NCBI GenBank assembly: GCA_014378185.1
Contig: JACMOE010000278.1
Span: 1-6,873, forward strand
DNA: 6,873 nucleotides
From: Gemmatimonadaceae bacterium
GTDB taxonomy: Bacteria > Gemmatimonadota > Gemmatimonadetes > Gemmatimonadales > Gemmatimonadaceae
Direction: 5' to 3'
Position numbers and translations under genes: made by a program. Under the pieces are notes generated by a model, which saw nothing but the letters and a program-made list of their open reading frames with translations, did not search any database and was not told where the DNA came from. Below, piece by piece: positions 1 to 6,060 of this stretch; the stretch's first letter is position 1, and every line of letters begins with the position of its first letter.

Positions 1-1848
1 GAATGGGAGCCGCCCCACCGGTTGCACCCGACCGGTAAGTGCATCCATTACCGCTGCGTCGCTAGCGCCAAAGTCGGCGATCAATGTCTGCGCAAAGGGA
101 AGAGAGGCCGAGAGGATCGCCGGCCGGTCGAGGTACACCACCACGATCGTGGGCACCCTGGCCCCCGTCGCCTTCACGAGCGCGAGCGCGGAATCGCCCT
201 CCTTGAAGTCGAGGTCGCCTTCATGCTGGGAGCTGCCGAAAAAGAACGTGGGATGGAGCGTCTGATATGGCGCCTTGATGCGGATGACGGCCGCGTCGGC
301 CTCGGCCGCCGAGTCTGCGATGCGGTACCCTCGCGCGCGCACCTCCATCGTGTCCATCCCCTGAACAAAAAGTTTCGCTCCCGCTCCTGGCAGCATCGTG
401 CGGCCGGGCGCGCGCGCCAGGACTACAAGTGCACGCGCCTGCGTGCGGGTGGCCTCACGCTGGTGTGACGCCACCCGGGAGAGTGTGTCAGCGCGTGATG
501 GGTCGACGTACGGATGCTCGAACAGACCCAGGTCGAACTTCACGCGCATGATACGCTGTACAGCTTCATCGAGCCTTGCGATGGTGAGCAAGCCGGCGGC
601 GATCGCGTCCACGAGCGGGGCGCCGTCATCCGCACCGCCGAACTGATCGATACCCGCGTTCATCGCTTTCGCGAATCGTTGTACCGGCGTGAGCGACGTC
701 ACGCCCCACGGCGCTCCGATCTGGGCCGGCCCCTGTCGTGGCGTACCCGTCATGCACGCTTCCCCGCAGTCCCTGGTAATCCCCCAGTCCGACAGTACCA
801 TGCCGCCGAAGTGGTAGCGCCCGCGCAATTGCTGACTCAGCAACTGGTGATTGAATCCCGCGCCGACGGGCTCGACCGGCGTCCCGTCGATCGACAGCCC
901 GTCGAGGATGGCGTAGGTCGGCATCACCCCGACGACACCCGACGCGAAGGCGCCCAGGAATGGCGTGACATGCGCGGCGAAGTTGCCACCCGGGAAGCGA
1001 CTGAGCCGCCCGTAATAGTTGTGCCCATCGAAACCGTCGGCCGGTGCCCCGTATCCCACCCAGTGCTTAACGATCGTCGCTACGCCATCTCGCGTGAGAT
1101 GTGTCGCGCTCCCCTGCATTCCCTGCACGTACGCCGTCACCAGCGCTCCAACACGTTCAGGCTCTTCGCCGAAGGTGCCGGAGATGCGCGCCCAGCGTGG
1201 CTCCGTGGCGAGATCAGCCTGTGGCGAGAGCGCCATCTGGATGCCCACCGCACGATACTCCTCGCGGACGATACTCGCGAAGTGTCGAACCAGCTTCGGA
1301 TCATCCAGCGCGCCGAAGCCCAGCGTCTCCGGCCATCGGGAGAACCCGGACACCTGCACACTCGCGCCGCGGACGGCCTGGAAATGGCTCCGGGGATCCG
1401 TACTGATAGTGAGCGGAATGCCCAGCCGGCCGCGTTCCGCGATGGCCTGCAGCCGATTGTTCTCCCTCGCCATGTCGCCGGGCGCGACGGCCAGGCGCGT
1501 GAGGAGGCTGTTCACGTTGCGTGCGAGGATCATCGCCGTTGCGGATAGCGTGCCGTAGCCGGGTCCCGATGCCATCGGGCCGCCGACGATGGGAGCGGTG
1601 CCGTGCACCGCCGCGCCGGCCTTTTCCTCCATCGTCATGCGGCCGACCAGGTCGGCCGCACGCGCCGCGGATGTCAGGCGCCAATCCTCGTACGGGTCGA
1701 GAACGCCATTCCGGTTCAGGTCGCGAAACTGCCTTCCATCGATCGTGAGCGTCGGCGCCGGGGAAGACGGTACCGCGACCTGCGCGGCCAACCGGCCTGC
1801 CACGAGCATGATTGCCAGCAGCGTGCACCATGTGGACGACCTTCGCAT
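1..1848 (-). CDS. Exported glycoside hydrolase family 3 enzyme (beta-glucosidase-like), C-terminus cut by window edge
   Basis: The minus-strand frame is open for 616 codons from the edge to 1848. The edge cuts at GRLPF, a motif normally followed by a short C-terminal tail, so probably a few tens of residues are missing. Residues 1-22 look like a signal peptide (MRRSSTWCTLLAIMLVAG, cut after LAA), so the enzyme is probably periplasmic or secreted. An EF-hand-like loop lies at 43-54. The GH3 barrel carries KHWVGYGAP (K261, H262), the following DGFDGHNYYGR, and VLSDWG, in which Asp354 is the expected catalytic nucleophile. The GH3 C-terminal domain spans about 440-616. By family it should release non-reducing-end sugars from beta-glycosides; the substrate cannot be read from sequence. 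The ATG at 1848 is chosen because AGGAG (1861-1857) is 8 nt upstream; the in-frame ATG at 1854 is only 2 nt from it. The frame has no stop or shift. An NTF2-like gene lies upstream on the same strand. Confidence 0.93.
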   Translation of the reverse strand, partial: MRRSSTWCTLLAIMLVAGRLAAQVAVPSSPAPTLTIDGRQFRDLNRNGVLDPYEDWRLTSAARAADLVGRMTMEEKAGAAVHGTAPIVGGPMASGPGYGTLSATAMILARNVNSLLTRLAVAPGDMARENNRLQAIAERGRLGIPLTISTDPRSHFQAVRGASVQVSGFSRWPETLGFGALDDPKLVRHFASIVREEYRAVGIQMALSPQADLATEPRWARISGTFGEEPERVGALVTAYVQGMQGSATHLTRDGVATIVKHWVGYGAPADGFDGHNYYGRLSRFPGGNFAAHVTPFLGAFASGVVGVMPTYAILDGLSIDGTPVEPVGAGFNHQLLSQQLRGRYHFGGMVLSDWGITRDCGEACMTGTPRQGPAQIGAPWGVTSLTPVQRFAKAMNAGIDQFGGADDGAPLVDAIAAGLLTIARLDEAVQRIMRVKFDLGLFEHPYVDPSRADTLSRVASHQREATRTQARALVVLARAPGRTMLPGAGAKLFVQGMDTMEVRARGYRIADSAAEADAAVIRIKAPYQTLHPTFFFGSSQHEGDLDFKEGDSALALVKATGARVPTIVVVYLDRPAILSASLPFAQTLIADFGASDAAVMDALTGRVQPVGRLPF

Positions 1849-1856
1849 CAGCATCT

Positions 1857-1861
1857 CTCCT
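1857..1861 (-). promoter_or_regulatory. Ribosome binding site that decides the GH3 start
   Basis: AGGAG read on the minus strand. It is 8 nt from the ATG at 1848 and only 2 nt from the in-frame ATG at 1854, so it favours the shorter start, which also gives a cleaner signal peptide. Confidence 0.6.
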
Positions 1862-2020
1862 AGATCGATGAACAGCACAACCGGAAGTACATCACATACT
1901 CCTTCACGCATCGATGGAACACAAGCGTGCGACAAATCGCCGCACATTGGCTCGCGCACCACGCAAGCGTCCCGCGCATCTGTCGCGCCGTCACCACGCT
2001 GACGCACTGTCGCGGCGCGC

Positions 2021-2566
2021 CTACTTCGTCGCGCCCATCACCATCGGGGCAGGCGCATCGGACAGGTGCTCCTGGATGATGACCCAGCGTCCCTCTCGCC
2101 GCTGGAACACTGCCGTCCACGCGCCCGCGATCACGTGCGGCTCTCCTCGCGGCGTGAGATGCGGTACGCGATAGGTGGTCGTGAGCACGGCGGCATCGGG
2201 GGCGAGCACGTCCACGTGCATTGCGCCCCACGTCCATCTGGGATTGCGCATGTTGCGTCCGACATTCTCCCAGAAGGCACGAATGCCCGCCTCCAGTGTA
2301 TCGCGTGCGGTGGACACCTGCCCGCCGCTGGCCGACACGACGGTGCCGGCGCGGGGATAGAGGCTCATGAGACGAGCCACGGGATCACCTGGCTGTGCGA
2401 GATCGTACGCATGCACGAGCAGCCCCTGAAGCGTATCGGCAATGGCCACGCGTTGCGCCGCCGACACGGTCGTGGCCGCAGTCGGCTGGCAGGCGGGCGA
2501 GCCGATCAGCCCGAACAAAGCGACGAGAGCGCGTCGTGACGGTACGGTGAGCGTGAAGGTCTGCAC
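2021..2566 (-). CDS. SnoaL/DUF4440-type (NTF2-fold) exported protein, probable lipoprotein
   Basis: 181 residues. The N-terminus has a basic start, a hydrophobic stretch (ALVALFGLIG, 13-22) and Cys26 in GSPAC, so it is probably exported. The lipobox is not canonical (Ser at -3, Pro at -2), so lipidation is uncertain. Residues 37-57 form a predicted helix. The rest matches the small alpha+beta cone of SnoaL/DUF4440 proteins: a helix around 86-106 (AGIRAFWENV), then strands ending in EGRWVIIQEHLSD (158-170), the typical family ending. Such folds may bind small ligands or act as enzymes; no catalytic residues stand out and I assign no reaction. The start is GTG at 2566, the first possible start after the in-frame stop at 2600-2602. 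It lacks a clear Shine-Dalgarno sequence, so the start is less certain than the frame. It lies 172 bp upstream of the GH3 gene on the same strand and could share a transcript. Confidence 0.85.
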   Translation of the reverse strand: MQTFTLTVPSRRALVALFGLIGSPACQPTAATTVSAAQRVAIADTLQGLLVHAYDLAQPGDPVARLMSLYPRAGTVVSASGGQVSTARDTLEAGIRAFWENVGRNMRNPRWTWGAMHVDVLAPDAAVLTTTYRVPHLTPRGEPHVIAGAWTAVFQRREGRWVIIQEHLSDAPAPMVMGATK

Positions 2567-2700
2567 TCGATGTGGGGAGGAAGGAACGCGACCGCCAAGC
2601 TAGCAGACCGCCCGGATGACGGCCACGCCGGGAACGACGCCCGCTGTAGTCGAGCTCCGCAAACCTCGAACGGTGGCTATTGCGCCACGGCGTTCAAACG

Positions 2701-2714
2701 TACAAGATATTGTA
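2701..2714. repeat. Short inverted repeat upstream of the 2735 lipoprotein gene
   Basis: TACAA-GATA-TTGTA, two 5-bp arms around 4 bp, directly followed by TATACA (2713-2718), which resembles a -10 box. It sits between divergent genes and 21 bp before the ATG at 2735. It could be an operator or part of a promoter, but no convincing -35 box lies at the right distance. Short palindromes of this size also arise by chance. Confidence 0.3.
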
Positions 2715-2734
2715 TACACTTTTGGAGATGACCA

Positions 2735-3397
2735 ATGCGTTTCCGGTTCGCCGTCGCTGCACTGTCGCTCACCATCCTCGGTTCTGCATGTAGCAAGGGG
2801 CACGAGCAGGCGGCGGGTGTGCCTGATGACCTCAAGCGCGATCTCGCCGCGGCGTCCGTGCCGACCAGCGACCTTGCCACCGCGCCGCAGGGCTACAAGC
2901 GCATGCGGTTCGTGTCCGACATCGAGCAGACGCGCGGCACCACCCTCGCCTTGCATCCCGTGCCGTCGAAGCGACATGAGCATATGTTGATCAGCCGGCG
3001 CTCCACGTCGGGCACCACCATGGACGTTGCGCCGGACCCGATGGCGTCACTCGCCGCGGCCATGCCGGCCCCCACCGCCACGGCCTCTTCTTCCGCCGCC
3101 ATCCCGTCGGTTGAAATCTCGGCGCGCCCGGCACCAACCGCGTCCTCGGCACCAGTCGGTGATGCCCAGGACGGCACCGTGGGCGACAGTCACGGCCGAG
3201 GCATTGGCAGTGTGCTCGCCGGCATCCTTGGTGGCGTCGTCATCCGCGGTGGCCCGGCAGGATCCGACAAGTGCGACCCGCGCACCGACGCCCGCGCGAA
3301 TGGCACCATTCGCAATCGCCCTGATTTCGGCTTGCCCGTTCCAACGGGTCGGGTATTCGGCGGCGGTTCCGGCTCGGGTGGCATCGGCCGGTACTAG
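2735..3397 (+). CDS. Proline/alanine- and glycine-rich lipoprotein of unknown function
   Basis: 220 residues. The start is well supported: GGAG at 2724-2727 is 7 nt before the ATG. The N-terminus MRFRFAVAALSLTILGSAC is a signal peptide with Cys19 as the likely lipidated residue, although Gly rather than Leu is at -3. Residues 27-98 are polar and may fold; they include GYKRMRFVSDIEQ (53-65). Residues 98-145 are low-complexity Pro/Ala/Ser/Thr, probably a disordered linker. Residues 154-173 are glycine-rich and hydrophobic (IGSVLAGILGGVVIRGG). Next comes DKCDPRTDA with a second cysteine (Cys180), and the protein ends in a Gly/Ser tail. The linker could let the lipid-anchored protein reach into the periplasm or cell wall. 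I recognise no family. It is followed by a strong terminator, so it is probably transcribed alone. It diverges from the NTF2-like gene across a 168-bp gap. Confidence 0.8.
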   Translation: MRFRFAVAALSLTILGSACSKGHEQAAGVPDDLKRDLAAASVPTSDLATAPQGYKRMRFVSDIEQTRGTTLALHPVPSKRHEHMLISRRSTSGTTMDVAPDPMASLAAAMPAPTATASSSAAIPSVEISARPAPTASSAPVGDAQDGTVGDSHGRGIGSVLAGILGGVVIRGGPAGSDKCDPRTDARANGTIRNRPDFGLPVPTGRVFGGGSGSGGIGRY

Positions 3398-3430
3398 CCT
3401 GACCATCACATTGGCGTAAAGCAGCACGAC

Positions 3431-3460
3431 AAGACGGTCTCCACACGGAGACCGTCTTTT
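3431..3460 (+). terminator. Intrinsic terminator after the 2735 lipoprotein gene
   Basis: Perfect 12-bp hairpin AAGACGGTCTCC-ACAC-GGAGACCGTCTT with a T run at 3457-3460, 33 bp after the stop codon. The A-rich left end means it could also stop transcription from the minus strand. It separates the lipoprotein gene from the propeller gene at 3503. Confidence 0.92.
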
Positions 3461-3502
3461 CATTATCGTTCGCTCCGGTTCGCCCACCACGTCCCGCCTC
3501 GC

Positions 3503-4654
3503 ATGCCGACTCGCATCACCTGTGCGCTCGCCATCCTCCTGATGGCGTGCCACTCGTCACCCGACGAACCCGAAGCTCCGCTCGTGCCGGAACTCGTGCA
3601 GTTCGACGACTCCCTGCCCGGCGCCGCAGACCTTGTCGTGCATCCCGCCACCCTGACGGTGCGGACGTACGATGGCAGCGACGAGATGGTCCATCCGGAT
3701 GCCCTCGTCTTCCCGACTGCGTGGCATGGATCGCGGTTCTGGTATGTGGCGACGCCGTATCCGCGCGGCAACTCCAGCTTCGAGAATCCGTCCGGCTATT
3801 CCGGCTCCAGCAGCGACGACTGGACCGCGTTGCCAGGCGTGGCCAACCCGCTCGCGATGCCCGTGTCAGCCGCGTACCTCTCGGATCCGGATGTGAGCTT
3901 CGATCCCGTGCTGGGCGAATTGCGCGTGTATTACAGGCAGACCACTGCCGACAGCGACGAGTTGTTTCTGCTCACCAGTCGCACCGGCTCGGACTGGAGT
4001 GTTCCGCAGCTCGTCGCGCACGACGTGAAGTTCGGTCTCATCTCTCCAGCCGTGGTGCGCATGCCGGACGGTGCCTGGCGCATGTGGACCGTGAATGCGA
4101 ACAATGGTGGCTGCAAGGCCCGCGCGACGGGCATCGCCCTCACCCAACGGCGTTCGCGAAACGGAAGAAAGTGGAGCGACGCGGAGCCAGTCGCGCTCGT
4201 GGTTCCGCATCATGTCCCATGGCACTGGGACGTCCAGTACATCAGCGCCCGGAAGGAATACTGGGCACTCGTGGCCGCGTTTCCCGACGGCACCAACTGC
4301 AGTCACAGCTCGGTGTTTTTTGCGCACAGTGCAGACGGCACTACGTGGACCACCTCACCAACCCCACTGTTGGAGCCCGGCGCCTTTGCCCCCATGCGCG
4401 ACCTCGTCTACCGCTCCACGTTTCGCTACTTCGCCGCAAGTGATGTGGTGACCGTGTGGTTTTCCGGGGCGCGAGAAGAGAAGGGCGCGTTTCACTATTC
4501 GCTTGCCACAGCGCGGTATCCGCGAGCGGAGCTGATGCGGCGAGTGGAGGCGGCCAACCCGGACGGGCTGGCGCGGAACGTGAGTCCCGTCGACGTTCGC
4601 CACCGCGCGGAGACCGACCCCGCGCGGGCGGCATTCATCAACGCGTTTCCTTGA
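3503..4654 (+). CDS. Beta-propeller lipoprotein related to GH43/GH32-type glycoside hydrolases
   Basis: 383 residues. MPTRITCALAILLMAC is a short lipoprotein signal with lipobox LMAC, so Cys16 should be lipidated and the protein membrane-anchored. From about residue 60 the sequence has the blade pattern of a propeller: VHPDALVF (63-70), WYVATPYP (80-87), FENP (93-96), SDPDVSFDP (127-135), LRVYYR (140-145), ISPAVVRMPDGAWRMW (180-195), WHWDV (240-244) and VFFAHSADGTTW (271-282). The aspartates in HPD (D66) and DPD (D128, D130), the Glu in FENP (E94) and D243 are active-site candidates by analogy with GH43-like folds, where an Asp base and a Glu acid lie at the propeller centre. Substrate and activity are not known; it could be a non-catalytic sugar-binding relative. 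Cys204 and Cys266 may form a disulphide. No Shine-Dalgarno sequence precedes the ATG, but a later start (3542) would destroy the signal peptide. It starts 42 bp after a terminator, so it needs its own promoter. Confidence 0.82.
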   Translation: MPTRITCALAILLMACHSSPDEPEAPLVPELVQFDDSLPGAADLVVHPATLTVRTYDGSDEMVHPDALVFPTAWHGSRFWYVATPYPRGNSSFENPSGYSGSSSDDWTALPGVANPLAMPVSAAYLSDPDVSFDPVLGELRVYYRQTTADSDELFLLTSRTGSDWSVPQLVAHDVKFGLISPAVVRMPDGAWRMWTVNANNGGCKARATGIALTQRRSRNGRKWSDAEPVALVVPHHVPWHWDVQYISARKEYWALVAAFPDGTNCSHSSVFFAHSADGTTWTTSPTPLLEPGAFAPMRDLVYRSTFRYFAASDVVTVWFSGAREEKGAFHYSLATARYPRAELMRRVEAANPDGLARNVSPVDVRHRAETDPARAAFINAFP

Positions 4655-4728
4655 GCCGACAGCTGAGCTTTGCGCGTCAAGCATCGTATGGTCTGGACGC
4701 TTAAAAAATCTTTAGCGTGGTGTCCTGC

Positions 4729-4756
4729 TTGGCACGGCTGCTCGGACTCTTATAGT
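4729..4756 (+). promoter_or_regulatory. Sigma-70-like promoter, TTGGCA-16 bp-TATAGT
   Basis: TTGGCA (4729-4734) and TATAGT (4751-4756) are each one base from consensus, with a 16-bp spacer. An A/T-rich stretch with an imperfect palindrome (ACGCT...AGCGT, 4697-4718) lies just upstream and could act as an UP element or operator. Transcription would start near 4763 and run into the RHS fragment and the LRR gene. Caution: TATAGT sits where the RHS motif begins, so the match may come from old coding sequence. Confidence 0.45.
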
Positions 4757-4980
4757 ATGTACGTAACGATCCAACCAATGCGGTCGACCCCTCTGGCCTC
4801 TGCTCCGGCGGCGACGACGACGATTGTGGCGGAGGCCCTGTTGTGTTCGGATGCGTTGGAGGAACCGCGATATTCGCGGCCGGCGCTACGGGGGGAGCGG
4901 GCATCTACTCAGGTGGCGGAGAATTTGGGTTGTATTTCCGTTACGGCGGAGGGTTTGGCGGAGATGTCGGCGGCAGCTGA
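4756..4980 (+). pseudogene. RHS protein C-terminal fragment (core end plus glycine-rich tip)
   Basis: In the frame starting at 4756 the DNA reads YVRNDPTNAVDPSGL, the classic end of the RHS-associated core (usually 'NLYgYv.NDPvN..DPsGL'), after which variable toxin tips begin. The 59-codon tip that follows starts CSGGDDDDCGGGP, becomes glycine-rich (AGATGGAGIYSGGG, RYGGGFGGDVGGS) and stops at TGA 4978-4980. No toxin domain or catalytic motif is visible. An in-frame TAG at 4753-4755 lies directly upstream, and no RHS repeats precede it, so this is a detached end rather than a whole gene. In the next frame the preceding bases give DSYS, so a one-base change could have broken a longer DSYS-YVRNDP reading. 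It overlaps the LRR gene start by 17 bp. Confidence 0.6.
4948..4953 (+). promoter_or_regulatory. Ribosome binding site supporting the 4964 start of the LRR gene
   Basis: GGAGGG, 10 nt before the ATG at 4964. The other in-frame starts (TTG 4670, ATG 4757, ATG 4778) have no comparable site. Confidence 0.45.
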
Positions 4981-5764
4981 CACACCGGCACTGGAGTCGC
5001 TGTGTCTATGGTCGATTCCAATCAGGGATCTCTCGGTCCTCGCTCCGCTACAGCAGCTCCGCGCGCTCGACCTTCGACAGGTCCTGGCGCTCAGGACCCT
5101 CGATGGGATCGAATCGTTACCGTTGGAGCGTCTCGTCCTTTGCTACATCAATCGATTGCAGTCGATTGCGGCACTTCGGTCTCTGCATGGCTTGCAGCGG
5201 CTCGACATTGACGGCGCCAGCAAGGCAACAGGCGGTGAAGCGATCCGTGAGCTTACCGCGCTTCAGGTACTCGAGCTCGACAACGCCCCAGCGCTTCCGA
5301 GCTTCGACGGATTCGAGTCGCTGACGTCACTCGAGAGTATACGAGTGTTCAACACGCCGATCGGAAATGGATCGTGCTCCGTCGCACCGCTCGCAGGTCT
5401 TCCGAAACTCTGGCAGTTGTATCTGTGCGGTCGCCCGAAGTCCCTCGCCAATCTTACGGACTTGGAACGGCTCGGCGACATTACGAGGCTGCGTGCTCTG
5501 GCGCTAGATCGCGTTGGCGACGTACCGACACTTGAATGGACACGGGCACTTCAGAAACTCGAGCACTTCGCGCTGACGGGTGCTAATCTGGTTGATCGCG
5601 ACCTGTCACCGCTCTTCGAGCTGCCTGCACTGTTGCACCTCAGCTTGGGCTTGCGCGGACTGAGAGAAGGCACGCCGCTGGGAAAGACAGCCGAAAAACT
5701 TCTCGACATCGTGTATGCCCGTGAACTCGCGGACCGGGCGACGCGGCTGACAAGCCAACAATAG
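4964..5764 (+). CDS. Leucine-rich-repeat protein, candidate partner or immunity protein of an RHS tip
   Basis: 266 residues from the ATG at 4964. There is no signal peptide or membrane segment, so it is probably cytosolic. Residues 10-234 hold about ten LRR units of 21-26 residues, each opening with L-x-x-L-x-L or similar: LESLCLW, LRALDLR, LERLVLC, LQRLDID, LQVLELD, LESIRVF, LWQLYLC, LRALALD, LEHFALT, LLHLSLG. Such solenoids bind other proteins. The 4964 start has a ribosome site and leaves a 17-bp overlap with the end of the RHS fragment, the spacing of translationally coupled gene pairs. The frame is open back to 4670, so longer forms are possible: ATG 4778 gives 328 residues and would use the promoter at 4729-4756. 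The extra part includes VTAEGLAEM, which also looks LRR-like, so the start is unsettled. Its place after an RHS tip suggests an immunity or accessory role; that is inference only. Confidence 0.78.
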   Translation: MSAAADTPALESLCLWSIPIRDLSVLAPLQQLRALDLRQVLALRTLDGIESLPLERLVLCYINRLQSIAALRSLHGLQRLDIDGASKATGGEAIRELTALQVLELDNAPALPSFDGFESLTSLESIRVFNTPIGNGSCSVAPLAGLPKLWQLYLCGRPKSLANLTDLERLGDITRLRALALDRVGDVPTLEWTRALQKLEHFALTGANLVDRDLSPLFELPALLHLSLGLRGLREGTPLGKTAEKLLDIVYARELADRATRLTSQQ

Positions 5765-5950
5765 TGGGCGAGCGACGGTGCTGAATCTTTTGCGCCACGG
5801 AACATACCTGTTGAATGCAGCGAGACCAGATACGACCGGTTCCACTACGATGCGATGAGGGCGTTCCAGTGCGTCACGCTCTCAAACGGTACGCGGATCG
5901 ATTACGTAATCGATCCGCTTGGCTCAGCAGCAGCGCTGCCTATCACTTAA
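5765..5950 (+). pseudogene. RHS/YD-repeat fragment
   Basis: The frame that follows the LRR stop codon reads through to TAA 5948-5950. From 5825 it shows one YD-repeat unit, RYDRFHYDAMRAFQCVTL, then SNGTRIDYVIDPLG. This is close to the RHS pattern 'Y.YDa.G.l..VtLPnGtrIdYviDplGrR'. The glycine of the repeat is replaced (DAMRAF). No start codon with a ribosome site serves it, and the frame stops soon after DPLG, so it is a remnant. The codons for RIDYVIDP form a 26-bp perfect palindrome. The coding pattern appears to move to the frame of the 81-codon ORF (5815-6060) soon after. Confidence 0.55.
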
Positions 5951-6060
5951 TCACGCTTGAACGGCAGGCATATGAGATTGGTGATCGGATTGAACGTGAC
6001 GTTCGCGCAAGATTCCCAAATGAAAATGCCTGCCACCACACGAAGGATTACATGCAATGA
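5815..6060 (+). CDS. Short ORF whose second half looks like a displaced protein C-terminus
   Basis: 81 codons, ATG 5815 to TGA 6058-6060. The first 40 codons are an out-of-frame reading of the RHS fragment and probably not protein. From about 5943 the sequence YHLITLERQAYEIGDR and then IERDVRARFPNENACHH looks like a soluble helical protein tail ending KDYMQ. GC drops to about 46 % here. The stop overlaps the start of the gene at 6057 in ATGA. I read it as the tip of a former RHS protein, frameshifted from the YD repeat at about 5926-5943. No toxin family is recognised. The 5815 start has no ribosome site, so this ORF as drawn may not be expressed. Confidence 0.3.
   Translation: MQRDQIRPVPLRCDEGVPVRHALKRYADRLRNRSAWLSSSAAYHLITLERQAYEIGDRIERDVRARFPNENACHHTKDYMQ
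5893..5918. repeat. 26-bp perfect palindrome inside the RHS fragment
   Basis: GCGGATCGATTAC followed directly by its exact reverse complement, with no spacer, centred between 5905 and 5906. It encodes RIDYVIDP in the RHS frame. It has no T run and no loop, so it is not a terminator. Confidence 0.85.

Noticed and set aside
514..1548. Long plus-strand ORF of 344 codons
   Set aside because: It is antisense to the GH3 gene, whose minus-strand frame carries KHWVGYGAP, SDWG and GRLPF. The plus-strand product is Arg/His-rich and resembles nothing.
1301..1831. Minus-strand ORF of 176 codons
   Set aside because: Out-of-frame shadow within the GH3 gene.
1864..1916. Inverted repeat ATCGATG...CATCGAT upstream of the GH3 gene
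   Set aside because: Arms of only 7 bp built on the self-palindrome ATCGAT, 39 bp apart; expected by chance.
1849..2020. Promoter or terminator between the NTF2-like and GH3 genes
   Set aside because: I searched both strands and found no convincing -35/-10 pair at proper spacing and no hairpin with a T run.
2600..2983. Minus-strand ORF of 127 codons over the divergent intergenic region
   Set aside because: Covers the well-supported lipoprotein start at 2735 in antisense; no domain and no ribosome site.
4729..4745. Sigma-54 promoter reading of TGGCACGGCTGCTCGG
   Set aside because: The GG element is present, but the TTGC element is not at the required spacing.
5893..5918. Phage attachment or dif-type site
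   Set aside because: The palindrome lies in RHS coding sequence, and no integrase, tRNA or second copy is visible in the window.
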